A DNA stretch of 64,000 nucleotides from Chamaea fasciata. Taxonomy: Eukaryota; Chordata; Aves; Passeriformes; Sylviidae. The position numbers and the translations under genes were made by a program. The stretch covers positions 62,001 to 126,000 of the forward strand of contig JARCOQ010000217.1 in assembly GCA_029207755.1 (NCBI GenBank), in the 5' to 3' direction. Every line of letters starts with the position of its first letter. Position 1 is the stretch's first letter. The notes under the pieces were generated by a model. That model saw only the letters and a program-made list of their open reading frames with translations. It was not told where the DNA came from and searched no databases. Shown piece by piece: positions 11,652-25,480 of the stretch.

Positions 11652-14600
11652 CCCTGGGCACCCCCAGGGACACCAAGGGGACAGCCATGGCTCCCCCAGG
11701 GACAGCCAGAGCACCCCCAGGGACACCTAGGCGACAGCCAGGGCCCCCCCATGGACACCTAGGGGACAGCCAGGGCACCCCAGGGCACCCCAGGGACACC
11801 CAGGGCACCCCAGGGACACGTAGGGGACAGCAAGAGCACCCACAGGGACAGCCAGGGCACCCCCAGGGACACCTAGGAGACAGCCAGGGCCCCCCCAGGG
11901 ACACCTAGGGGACAGCCAGGGAACCCCAGGGACACCCTGTGCACCCCCAGGGACACACAGGGCACCCCCAGGGACACCTAGGGGACAGGCAGGGCACCCC
12001 AGAGACACCCAGGGCACACCCAGGGACACCTAAGGGACAGCCAGGGCACCCTAGGGACAGCCAGGGCACCCCCAGGGCCACCGAGGGGACAGCCAGGGCA
12101 CCCCCAGGGACACCTAGAGGACAGGCAGGGCACCCCAGGGACACCTAGGGGAAAGCCGGGGCACCCCCATTGACAGCCAGGGCACCCCCAGGGACACTGA
12201 CGAGACAGCCAGGGCATCCCAGGGACACTTAGGGAACAACCTGGACACCACCAGGGACAGCCAGGGCACCCCCAGGGACACCTAGGGGACAACCGGGGCA
12301 CCCCCAGGGACACCCAGGGCACCCCCAGGGACACCTAGGGGACCTCCAGGGCACCCCAGGGACACCCTGTGCACCTCCAGGGACACCCAGGGCACCCCCA
12401 GGGCACCCCAGAGACAGCCAGGGCACCCCCAGGGACACCTAGGGGACAGCCAGGGAACCCCAGAGACAGCCAGGACCCTCCCAGGGACACCTAGGGGACA
12501 GGCAGGGCACCCCCAGGGACAGCCATTGCTCCCCCAGGGACAGCCAGGGCCCCCCCATGGACACCTAGGAAACAGCCAGGGCTCCCCAGAGACACCCAGG
12601 GCACACCCAGGGACACCTAAGGGACAGCAAGGGCACCCTAGGGACAGCCAGGGAACCCCCTAGGACACATAGGGGACAGCCAGGGCACCCCCAGGGACAC
12701 TCAGGGCACCCCCAGGGACACCTAGGGGACAGCCGGGGCACCGCAGGGCACACCCAGCGACACCTAGGGCACAGCCAGGGCACCCTAGGGACAGCCAGGG
12801 CACCCCCAGGGATACCCAGGGCACCCCCAGGGACACCTAGGGGACAGCCTGGGCACCCCCAGGGACACCAAGGGGACAGCCATGGCTCCCCCAGGGACAG
12901 CCAGAGCATCCCCAGGGACACCTAGGGGACAGCCAGGGCCCCCCCATGGACACCTAGGGGACAGCCAGGGCACCCCAGGGCACCCCAGGGACACGTAGGG
13001 GACAGCCAGAGCACCCACAGGGACAGCCAGGGCACCCCCAGGGACACCTAGGAGACAGCCAGGGCCCCCCCAGGGACACCTAGGGGACAGCCAGGGAACC
13101 CCAGGGACACCCTGTGCACCCCCAGGGACACCCAGGGCACCCCCAGGGACACCTAAGGGACAGCCAGGGCACCCTAGGGATAGCCAGGGCACCCCCAGGG
13201 CCACCGAGGGGACAGCCAGGGCACCCCCAGGGACACCTAGAGGACAGGCAGGGCACCCCAGGGACACCTAGGGGACATCCGGGGCACCCCCAGGGACAGC
13301 CAGGGCACCCCCAGGGACACTGACGAGACAGCCAGGGCATCCCAGAGACACTTGGGGAACAGCCTGGGCACCCCCAGGGACAGCCAGGGCAGCCCCAGGG
13401 ACACCTAGGGGACAACCGGGGCACCCCCAGGGACACCTAGGGGACAGCCAGGGAACCCCAGGGACACCCAGGGCACACCCAGGGACACCTAGGGGACCTC
13501 CAGGGCACCCCAGGGACACCCTGTGCACCTCCAGGGACACCCAGGGCACCCCCAGGGCACCCCAGAGACAGCCAGGGCACCCCCAGGGACACCTAGGGGA
13601 CAGCCAGGGAACCCCAGAGACAGCCAGGACCCTCCCAGGGACACCTAGGGAACAGGCAGGGCACCCCCAGGGACAGCCATGGCTCCCCCAGGGACACCGA
13701 GGGGACAGCTGGGGCATCCCCAGGGACACCTAGGGGACAGCCAGGGCACCCCAGGGACACCCTGTGCACGCCCAGGGACACCCAGGGCACCCCCAAAGCA
13801 CCCAGGGACAGCCAGGGCACCCCCAGGGACAAGTACGGGACAGCCAGGGAACCCCAGGGACACCCTGTGCACCCCCAGGGACAGCCAGGGCACCCCCAGG
13901 GACACCCTGTGCACCCCCAGGGACACCCAGGGCACCCCCAGGGACACCTAGGGGACAGCCAGGGCTCCCCAGAGACACCCAGGGCACACCCAGGGACACC
14001 TAGGGGACAGCCTGGGCACCCCCAGGGACAGCCAGGGCATCCCCAGGGACACCTAGGGGACAGCCGGGGCACCCCCGGGACACCTAGGGGACAGCCAGGG
14101 CACTCCAGGGACAGCCAGGCCACCCCCAGGGACAGCGAGGGCACAGCCAGGCCACCCCCAGGGAAAGCCAGGGCACCCCCTAGGACACTTAGGGGACAGG
14201 CAGGGCACCCCCAGGGACACATAGAGGACAGCCAGGGCACCCTAGGGACACCCAGGGGACAGCCAGGGCACCCTATCGACAGCCATGGCACTCCCAGGGA
14301 CACCTAGGGGACAGCCAGGGTCACCCCCAGGAACACCCAGGGCACCCCCAGGGACACCTAGGGGACAGCCGGGGCACCCCCAGGGACACCTAGGGGACAG
14401 CCAGTGCACCCCTGGGACACCCTGTGCACCCCCAGGGGCACCCAGGGCACCCCCAGGGCACCCCAGAGACAGCCAGGGCACCCCCAGGGCCACCTAGGGG
14501 ACAGCCAGGGCCCCCCCAGGGACGCCTTGGAGACAGCCAGGGAACCCCAGGGACACACTGTGCACCCCCAGGAACACCCAGGGCACCCCCAGGGACACCT

Positions 14601-15300
14601 AGGGGACAGCCAGGGAACCCCAGGGACACCCTGTGCACCCCCAGGGACACCCAGGGCACACCCAGGGACACCTAGGGCACAGCCAGGGCACCCTAGGGAC
14701 AGGCAGGGCACCCCCAAGGACACCTAGGGGACAAGCAGGGCACACGCAGGGACACCTAGGGGACAGCCAGGGCAGCCTAGGGCAGCGAGGGCACCCCCAG
14801 GGACACCTAAGGGACAGGCAGGGCACCCCAGGGCACCCCAGGGACACCCAGGGCACCCCAGGGACATGTAGGGACAGCCAGGGCACCCACAGGGACACCC
14901 AGGGCACCCCCAGGGACACCTGGGGGACCTCCAGGGCACCCCCAGGGACACGTACGGGACAGCCAAGGAACCCCAGGGAAACGCTGTGCACCCCCAGGGA
15001 CACCCAGGGCACCCCCAGGGACACCTAGGGGACAGGCAGGGCACCCCAAAGACACCTAGAGGACAGACAGGGCGTCCCCAGGGACACCTAGGGGACAGCC
15101 AGGGCACCCCAGGGACAGAGAGGGCACCCCCAGGGACACGTAGAGGACAGGCAGGGCACCCCCAGGGACACCTAGGGGACAGCCAGGGCACCCCAGGGCA
15201 CCCCAGGGACACCCAGGGCACCCCAGGGACACGTAGGGGACAGCCAGGGCAACCCCATGGACACCTAGGAGACAGCCAGGGCCCCCCCAGGGACACCTAG
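11652..15300 (+). repeat. About 4-kb tandem duplication, copy 2
   Basis: Partner of 7,640-11,540, directly downstream in the same orientation. Its last part (from 13,695) is also the beginning of the first copy of the 11.8-kb duplication. The roughly 4-kb event therefore appears to be older and nested with it. Confidence 0.8.
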
Positions 15301-18300
15301 GGGACCTCCAGGGCACCCCCAGGGACATGTACGGGACAGCCAGGGAACCCCAGGGACACCCTGTGCACCCCCAGGGACAGCCAGGGCACCCCTAGGGACA
15401 CCTAGGGGACAGCCAGGGCCCCCCCAGGGACACCTAGGGGACAGCCAGGGAACCCCAGGGACACCCTGTGCACCCCCAGGGACACCCAGGGCACCCCCAG
15501 GGACACCTAGGGGACAGGCAGGGCACCCCAGAGACACCCTGGGCACACCCAGGGACACCTAAGGGACAGCCAGGGGACCCTAGGGACAGCCAGGGCACCC
15601 CCAGGGCCACCGAGGGGACAGCCAGGGCACCCCCAGGGACACCTAGAGGACAGGCAGGGCACCCCAGGGACACCTACGGGACAGCCGGGGCACCCCCAGG
15701 GACAGCCAGGGCACCCCCAGGGACACTGATGAGATAGCCAGGGCATCCCAGGGACACCTAGGAGACAGCCTGGGCACCCCCAGGGACAGCCAGGGCACCC
15801 CCAGGGACACCTAGGGGACAACCGGGGCACCCCCAGGGACACCTAGGGGACAGCCAGGGCAGCCCAGGGACACCCAGGGCACCCCCAGGGACACCTAGGG
15901 GACTTCCAGGGCACCCCAGGGACACCCTGTGCACCTCCAGGGACACCCAGGGCAGCCCCAGGGCACCCCAGAGACAGCCAGGGCACCCCCAGGGACACCT
16001 AGGGGACAGCCAGGGAACCCCAGAGACAGCCAGGACCCTCCCAGGAACACCTAGGGGACAGGCAGGGCACCCCCAGGGACAGCCATGGCTCCCCCAGGGA
16101 CAGCCAGGGCCGCCCCATGGACACCTAGGGGACAGCCAGGGCTCCCCAGAGACACCCAGGGCACACCCAGGGACACCTAAGGGACAGCCAGGGCACCCTA
16201 GGGACAGCCAGGGTACCCCCTAGGACACATAGGGGACAGCCAGGGCACCCCCAGGGACACTCAGGGCACCCCCAGGGACACCTAGGGGACAGCCGGGGCA
16301 CCCCAGGGCACACCCAGCGACACCTAGGGCACAGCCAGGGCACCCTAGGGACAGCCAGGGCACCCCCAGGGATACCCAGGGCACCCCCAGGGACACCTAG
16401 GGGACAGCCTGGGCACCCCCAGGGACACCAAGGGGACAGCCATGGCTCCCCCAGGGACAGCCAGAGCACCCCCAGGGACACCTAGGGGACAGCCAGGGCC
16501 CCCCCATGGACACCTAGTGGACAGCCATGGCACCCCAGGGCACCCCAGGGACACCCAGGCACCCCAGGGACACCTAGGGGACAGCCAGGGCACTCCAGGG
16601 ACAGCCAGGGCACCCCCAGGGACACCTAGGAGACAGCCAGGGAACCCCAGGGACACCCTGTGCACCCCCAGGGACACCCAGGGCACCCCCAGGGACACAT
16701 AGGGGACAGCCAGGGCACCCCAGGGAGACCCTGTGCACCCCCAGGGACACCCAGGGCACACCCAGCGGCACCTAGGGCACAGCCAGGGCACCCTACGGAC
16801 AGCCAGGGCACCCCCAAGGACACCTAGGGGACAGCCAGGGCACCCCCAGGGACACCTAGAGGACAGGCAGGGCACCCCCAGGGACACCGAGGGGACAGGC
16901 AGGGCACCCCCAGGGACACATAGAGGACAGCCAGGGCACCCCAGGGACACCCAGGGGACAGCCAGGGCACCCTATCGACAGCCAGGGCACTCCCAGGGAC
17001 ACCTAGGGGACAGCCAGGGTCACCCCCAGGAACACCCAGGGCACCCCCAGGGACACCTAGGGGACAGCCGGGGCACCCCCAGGGACACCTAGGGGACAGC
17101 CAGTGCACCCCTGGGACACCCTGTGCACCCCCAGGGGCACCCAGGGCACCCCCAGGGCACCCCAGAGACAGCCAGGGCACCCCCAGGGCCACCTAGGGGT
17201 CAGCCAGGGCCCCCCCAGGGACGCCTTGGAGACAGCCAGGGAACCCCAGGGACACACTGTGCACCCCCAGGAACACCCAGGGCACCCCCAGGGACACCTA
17301 GGGGACAGCCAGGGAACCCCAGGGACACCCTGTGCACCCCCAGGGACACCCAGGGCACACCCAGGGACACCTAGGGCACAGCCAGGGCACCCTAGGGACA
17401 GGCAGGGCACCCCCAAGGACACCTAGGGGACAAGCAGGGCACACGCAGGGACACCTAGGGGACAGCCAGGGCAGCCTAGGGCAGCGAGGGCACCCCCAGG
17501 GACACCTAAGGGACAGGCAGGGCACCCCAGGGCACCCCAGGGACACCCAGGGCACCCCAGGGACACGTAGGGACAGCCAGGGCACCCACAGGGACACCCA
17601 GGGCACCCCCAGGGACACCTGGGGGACCTCCAGGGCACCCCCAGGGACACGTACGGGACAGCCAAGGAACCCCAGGGACACGCTGTGCACCCCCAGGGAC
17701 ACCCAGGGCACCCCCAGGGACACCTAGGGGACAGGCAGGGCACCCCAAAGACACCTAGAGGACAGACAGGGCACCCCCAGGGACACCTAGGGGACAGGCA
17801 GGGCACCCCAGAGACACCCAGGGCACACCCAGGGACACCTAAGGGACAGCCAGGGCACCCTAGGGACAGCCAGGGCCCCCCCAGGGACAGCTAGGGGACA
17901 GCCAGGGCACCCCAGGGACACCCAGGGTACCCCCAGGGACGCCTAGGGGACAGCCAGGGCCCCCCCAGGGACAGCTAGGGGACAGCCAGGGCACCCCAGG
18001 GACACCCAGGGCACCCCCAGGGACGCCTAGGGGACCTCCAGGGCACCCCCAGGGACAAGTACGGGACAGCCAGGGAACCCCAGGGACACCCTGTGCACCC
18101 CCAGGGACACCCAGGGCACCCCCAAGGACACCTAGGGGACAGCCAGGGCACCCCCAGGGACACCTAGAGGACAGGCAGGGCACCCCAGGGACACCTAGGG
18201 GACAGCCAGGGCACCCACAGGAGCAGCCAGGGCACTTCCAGGGGCACCTAGGAGACAGCCAGGGCCCCCCCAGGGACACCTAGGGGACAGTCAGGGCACC

Positions 18301-21300
18301 CCAGGGACACCCAGGGCACCCCCAGGAACACCTAGGGGACAGCCTGGGCACCCCCAGGGTCAGCCAGGGAACCCCCAGAGACACCTAGGAGACAGCCAGG
18401 GCCCCCCCAGGGACAGCTAGGGTACAGCCAGGGCACCCCAGGGACACCCAGGGCACCCCCAGGGACGCCTAGGGGACCTCCAGGGCACCCCCAGGGACAA
18501 GTACGGGACAGCCAGGGAACCCCAGGGACACCCTGTGCACCCCCAGGGACAGCCAGGGCACCCCCAGGGACACCCTGTGCACCCCCAGGGACACCCAGGG
18601 AACCCCCAGGGACACCTAGGGGACAGGCAGGGCACCCCAGAGACACCCAGGGCACACCCAGGGACACCTAAGGGACAGCCAGGGCACCCTAGGGACAGCC
18701 AGGGCACCCCCAGGGCCACCGATGGGACAGCCAGGGCACCCCCAGGGACACCTAGAGGACAGGCAGGGCACCCCAGGGACACCTAGGGGACATCCGGGGC
18801 ACCCCCAGGGACAGCCAGGGCACCCCCAGGGACACTGACGAGACAGCCTGGGCATCCCAGAGACACTTAGGGAACAGCCTGGGCACGCCCAGGGACAGCC
18901 AGGGCACCTCCAGGGACACCTAGGAGACAGCCAGGGCCCCCTCAGGGACACCTAGGGGACAGTCAGGGCACCCCAGGGACACCCAGGGCACCCCCAGGGA
19001 CACGTAGGGGACAGCCAGGGCACCCCCAGGGACACCTAGGGGACAGCCAGGGAACCCCAGAGACAGCCAGGACCCCCCCAGGGACACCTAGGGGACAGGC
19101 AGGGCACCCCCAGGGACAGCCATGGCTCCCCCAGGGACAGCCAGGGCCCACCAGGGACACCTAGGGGACAGCCAGGGCTCCCCAGAGACACCCAGGGTAC
19201 ACCCAGGGACACCTAAGGGACAGGAGGGCACCCTAGGGACAGGCAGGGCACCCCCAAGGACACCTAGGGGACAGGCAGGGCACCCCCAGGCACACCGTGG
19301 GGACAGCCAGGGCACCCTAGGGACAGCCAGGGCACCCCCAGGGACACCTAGGGGACAGCCTGGGCACCCCCAGGGACACCAAGGGGACAGCCATGGCTCC
19401 CCCAGGGACAGCCAGAGCACCCCCAGGGACACCTAGGGGACAGCCAGGGCCACCCCATGGACACCTAGGGGACAGCCAGGGCACCCCAGGGCACCCCAGG
19501 GACACCCAGGGCACCCCAGGGACACGTAGGGGACAGCCAGGGCCCCCCCAGGGACAGCTAGGGGACAGCCAGGGCACCCCAGGGACACCCAGGGCACCCC
19601 CAGGGACGCCTAGGGGACCTCCAGGGCACCCCCAGGGACAAGTACGGGACAGCCAGGGAACCCCAGGGACACCCTGTGCACCCCCAGGGACAACCAGGGC
19701 ACCCCCTAGGACACTTAGGGGACAGGCAGGGCACCCCCAGGGACACCTAGAGGACAGCTAGGGGACCCCAGGGACACCCAGGGGACAGCCAGGGCACCCT
19801 ATGGACAGCCAGGGCACTCCCAGGGACACCTAGGGGACAGTCAGGGGCACCCCCAGAAACACCCAGGGCACCCCCAGGGACACCTAGGGGACAGCCGGGG
19901 CACCCCCAGGGACACCTAGGGGACAGCCAGTGCACCCCTGGGACACCCTGTGCACCCCCAGGGGCACCCCAGAGACAGCCAGGGCACCCCCAGGGACACC
20001 TAGGGGACAGCAAGGGCACCCTAGGGACAGGGAGGGCACCCCCAAGGACACCTAGGGGACAAGCAGGGCACACCCAGGAACACCTAGGGGACAGCCAGGG
20101 CAGCCTAGGGACAGCGAGGGCACCCCAGGGACACCTAGGGGACAGGCAGGGCACTCCAGGGCACCCCAGGGACACCCAGGGCACCCCAGGGACACGTAGG
20201 GACAGCCAGGGCACCCACAGGGACACCCAGGGCACCCCCAGGGACATCTGGGGGACAGGCAGGGCACCCCAAAGACACCTAGAGGACAGACAGGGCGTCC
20301 CCAGGGACACCTAGGGGACAGCCAGGGCACCCCAGGGACAGCGAGGGCACCCCCAGGGACACGTAGGAGACGGCCAGGGCCCCTCCAGGGACACCTAGGG
20401 GACAGGCAGGGCACCCCCAGGGACACCTAGGAGACATCCATGGCCCCCCCAGGGAAGCCTAGGGGACCTCCAGGGCACCCCCAGGGACACGTACGGGACA
20501 GCCAGGGAACCACAGGGACACCCTGTGCACCCCCAGGGACAGCCAGGGCACCCCCAGGGACACCTAGGGGACAGGCAGCGCACCCCAGAGACACCCAGGG
20601 CACACCCAGGGACACCTAAGGGACAGCCAGGGCACCCCCAGGGCCACCGAGGGGACAGCAAGGGCACCCCCAGGGACACCTAGAGGACAGGCAGGGCACC
20701 CCAGGGACACCTAGGGGACAGCCGGGGCACCCCCAGGGACAGCCAGGGCACCCCCAGGGACACTGACGAGACAGCCAGGGCATCCCAGGGACACCTAGGG
20801 GACAGCCTGGGCACCCCCAGGGACAGCCAGGGCACCCCCAGGGGCACCTAGGGGACAACCGGGGCACCCAAAGGGACACCTAGGGGACAGCCAAGGCAGC
20901 CCATGGACACCCAGGTCACCCCCAGAGACACCTAGGGGACCTCCAGGGCACCCCAGGGACACCCTGTGCACCTCCAGGGACACCCAGGGCACCCCCAGTG
21001 CACCCCAGAGACAGCCAGGGCACCCCCAGGGACACCTAGGGGACAGCCAGGGAACCCCAGAGACAGCCAGGACCCTCCCAGGGACACCTAGGGGACAGGC
21101 AGGGCACCCCCAGGGACAGCCATGGCTCCCCCAGGGACAGCCAGGGCCCCCCCATGGACACCTAGGGGACAGCCAGGGCTCCCCAGAGACACCCAGGGCA
21201 CAGCCAGGGACACCTAAGGGACAGCCAGGGCACCCTAGGGACAGCCAGGGTACCCCCTAGGACACATAGGGGACAGCCAGGGCACCCCCAGAGACATTCA

Positions 21301-24300
21301 GGGCACCCCCAGGGACACCTAGGGGACAGCCGGGGCACCCCAGGGCACACCCAGGGCACAGCCAGGGCACCCTAGGGACAGCCAGGGCACCCCCAGGGAT
21401 ACCCAGGGCACCCCCAGGGACACCTAGGGGACAGCCTGGGCACCCCCAGGGACACCAAGGGGACAGCCATGGCTCCCCCAGGGACACCCAGGGCACCCCA
21501 GGGACACGTAGGGGACAGCCAGGGCCCCCCCAGGGACAGCTAGGGGACAGGCAGGGCATCCCAGGGACACCCAGGGCACCCCCAGGGACGCCTAGGGGAC
21601 CTCCAGGGCACCCCCAGGGACAAGTACGAGACAGCCAGGGAACCCCAGGGACACCCTGTGCACCCCCAGGGACAGCCAGGGCACCCCCAGGGACACCCTG
21701 TGCACCCCCAGGGACACCCAGGGCACCCCCAGGGACACCTAGGGGACAGCCAGCGCTCCCCAGAGACACCCAGGGCACACCCAGGGACACATAGGGGACA
21801 GCCTGGGCACCCCCAGGGACAGCCAGGGCATCCCCAGGGACACCTAGGGGACAGCCGGGGCACCCCTGGGACACCTAGGGGACAGCCAGGGCACTCCAGG
21901 GACAGCCAGGCCACCCCCAGGGACAGCGAGGGCACAGCCAGGGCACCCCCAGGGAAAGCCAGGGCACCCCCTAGGACACATAGGGGACAGGCAGGGCACC
22001 CCCAGGGACACCTAGAGGACAGCCAGGGCACCCCAGGGACACCCAGGGGACAGCCAGGGCACCCTATGGACAGCCAGGGCACTCCCAGGGACACCTAGGG
22101 GACAGCCAGGGGCACCCCCAGGAACACCCAGGGAACCCCCAGGGACACCTAGGGGACAGCCGTGGCACCCCCAGGGACACCTAGGGGACAGCCAGTGCAC
22201 CCCTGGGACACCCTGTGCACCCCCAGGGGCACCCAGGGCACCCCCAGGGCACCCCAGAGACAGCCAGGGCACCCCCAGGGACACCTAGGGGACAGCCAGG
22301 GCCCCCCCAGGGACGCCTTGGAGACAGCCAGGGAACGCCAGGGACACACTGTGCACCCCCAGGGACACCCAGGGCACCCCCAGGGACACCTAGGGGACAG
22401 CCAGGGAACCCCAGGGACACCCTGTGCACCCCCAGGGACACCCAGGGCACACCCAGGGACACCTAGGGCACAGCCAGGGCACCCTAGGGACAGGCAGGGC
22501 ACCCCCAAGGACACCTAGGGGACAAGCAGGGCACACGCAGGGACACCTAGGGGACAGCCAGGGCAGCCTAGGGCAGCGAGGGCACCCCCAGGGACACCTA
22601 AGGGACAGGCAGGGCACCCCAGGGCACCCCAGGGACACCCAGGGCACCCCAGGGACACGTAGGAGATAGCCAGGGCACCCCCAGGGACACCTAGGAGAAA
22701 GCCAGGGCACCCCAGGGACACCCAGGGCACCCCCAGGGACGCCTAGGGGACCTCCAGGGCACCTCCAGGGACACGTACGGGACAGTCAGGGAACCTCAGG
22801 GACACCCTGTGCACCCCCAGGGACAGCCAGGGCACACCCAGGGACACCTAGGGGACAGCCAGGGCCCCCCCCAGGGACACCTAGGGGACAGCCAGGGAAC
22901 CCCAGGGACACCCTGTGCACCCCCAGGGACACCCAGGGCACCCCCAGGGACACCTAAGGGACAGCCAGGGCCCCCTAGGGACAGCCAGGGCACCCCCAGG
23001 GCCACCGAGGGGACAGCCAGGGCACCCCCAGGGACAGCCAGGGCAGCCCCAGGGACACTGACGAGACAGCCAGGGCATCCCAGGGACACCTAGAGGACAG
23101 CCTGGGCACCCCCAGGGACAGCCAGGGCACCCCCAGGGACACCTAGGGGACAGCCGGGACACCCCCAGGGACACCTAGGGGACAGCCAGGGCACCCCAGG
23201 GACACCCAGGGCACCCCCAGGGACACCTAGGGGACCTCCAGGGCATCCCAGGGAAACCCTGTGCACCTCCAGGGACACGCAGGGCACCCCCAGGGCACCC
23301 CAGAGACAGCCAGGGCACCGCCAGGAACACCTAGGGGACAGCCAGGGCACACCCAGGGACACGTAGGGCACAGCCAGGGCACCCTAGGGACAGCCAGGGC
23401 ACCCCCAAGAACACCTAGGGGACAGGCAGGGCACCCCCAGGGACACGAGGGGACAGCCAGGGCACCCTAGGGACAGCCAGGGCACCCCCATGGACACCTA
23501 GGGGACAGGCAGGGCTCCCCCAGGGACACGAGGGGACAGCCAGGGCACCCTAGGGACAGCCAGGGCACCCCCAGGGACACCTAGGGGACAGCCAGGGCAC
23601 CCCCAGGGACACGTAGGGAACAGGCAGGGCATCCCCATGGACACCTAGAGGACAGCCAAGGCGCCCCCAGGGACACCTAGGAGACAGCCAGGGCCCCCCC
23701 AGGGACACCTGGGGGACAGCCAGGGCACCCCCAGGGACACCGAGAGGACACCCTTGGCTCCCGCAGGGACACCTAGGGGACAGCCAGGGCACCCACAGGG
23801 ACAGCCAGGGCACCCCCAGGGACACCTAGGAGACAGCCAGGGCCCCCCCAGGGACACCTGGGGGACAGCCAGGGCACCCCCAGGGACACCTAGGGGACCT
23901 CCAGGGCACCCCCAGGGACACGTACGGGACAGCCAGGGAACCCCAGGGACACCCTGTGCACCCCCAGGGACAGCCAGGGCACCCCCAGAAACACCTAGGG
24001 GATAGCCAGGGCCCCCCAAGGGACACCTAGGGGACAGCCAGGGAACCCCAGGGACACCCTGTGCACCGCCAGGGACACCCAGGGAACCCCCAGCGACACC
24101 TCGGGGACAGCCAGGGCACGCCTGAGACACCCAGGGCACACCCAGTGACACCTAAGGGACAGCCAGGGCACCCTAGGGACAGCCAGGGCACCCCCAGAGA
24201 CACCGAGGGCACAGCCAGGGCACCCTAGGGACAGCCAGAGCACCCCCTAGGACACTTAGGGGACAGGCAGGGCACCCCCAAGGACCCCTAGAGGACAGCC

Positions 24301-25480
24301 AGGGCAGCCAAGGACACCTTGGGGACAGCCAGGGCACCCTATGGACAGCCAGGGCACCCCCAGGGACACCTAGGGGACAGCCAGGGCACCCCCAGGGACA
24401 CCCAGCGCACCCCCAGGGACACCTAGGGGACAGGCAGGGCACCCCCAGGGACACCTAGGGGACAGCCAGGGCACCCCAGGCACACCCAGGGCTCCCCCAG
24501 GGACACCTAGGGGACAGCCAGGGCACCCCCAGGGACACCGAGGTCACCCCCAGGGACACCTAGGGCACCCCCAGAAACACTGAGGGCACAGCCAGGGCAC
24601 CCTAGGGACAGACAGGGCACCCCCAGAGACATCGAGTGCACAGCCAGGGCACCCTAGGGACAGCCAGGGCACCCTCAGGGACACCAAGGGCACAGCCAGG
24701 GCACCCCAAGGACAGCCAGGGCAGCCCAGGGACACCTACGGGACAGCCAGGGCACCCCAGGGCAGCCCAGGGACACCCAGGGTACCCCAGGGACACGTAG
24801 GCGACCTCCCGGGCACCCTAGGGACAGCCAGGTCACCCCAGGGACACCCAGTGCCCCCCCAGGGACACCTAGGGGACAGCCAAGGAACCCCAGGAACACC
24901 ATGGGCACGCCCAGGGACACCTAGGGGACAGCCTGGGCACCCCCAGGGACACCTAGGGCTCCCCCAGAGACACTGAGGGCACAGCCAGGGCACCCTAGGG
25001 ACAGCCAGGGCACCCCCAGGGACACGTAGGGGACAGCCAGGGCACCCTAGGGACAGGCAGGGCACCCCCATGGACACCTAGGGGACAGCCAGGGCCCCCC
25101 CAGGGACACCTAGGGGACAGCCAGGGCACCCCAGGGACACACAGGGCACCCCCAGGGACACCGAGGGGACAGCCAGGGCACCCTAGGGACAGCCATGGCA
25201 CCCTAGGGACAGCCAGGGCACCCCCAGGGACACCTAACGGACAGGCAGGGCACCTCCAGGGACAGCCAGGGTACCCCCAGGGACACCTAGGGGACAGGCA
25301 GGGCACCGCCAGGGACAGCCAGGGTACCCCCAGGGCACCCCAGGGACACCCAGGGCACCCCCAGGGACACCTAGGGACAGTCAGGGCACCCCAGGGACAC
25401 CTAGGGGACAGCCAGGGCACCCTAGGGACAGCCAGGGCACCCCGAGGGACACCTAAGTGACAGCCAGGGCACCCCAGGGA
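13695..25480 (+). repeat. 11.8-kb tandem duplication, copy 1
   Basis: Collinear with 25,481-36,392. Successive offsets are +11,786 (13,695-14,670), +10,951 (about 15,500-16,500), +10,920 (about 16,570-17,500), +11,216 to +11,217 (17,860-19,200), +11,238 (about 19,740-21,000), about +11,050 (22,010-23,370) and +10,910 (about 24,530-25,480). Several stretches of more than 300 bp read identically in the two copies, for example 16,824-17,192 and 24,675-25,077. The duplication is therefore recent compared with the rest of the array. No genes are visible inside it. Confidence 0.9.
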
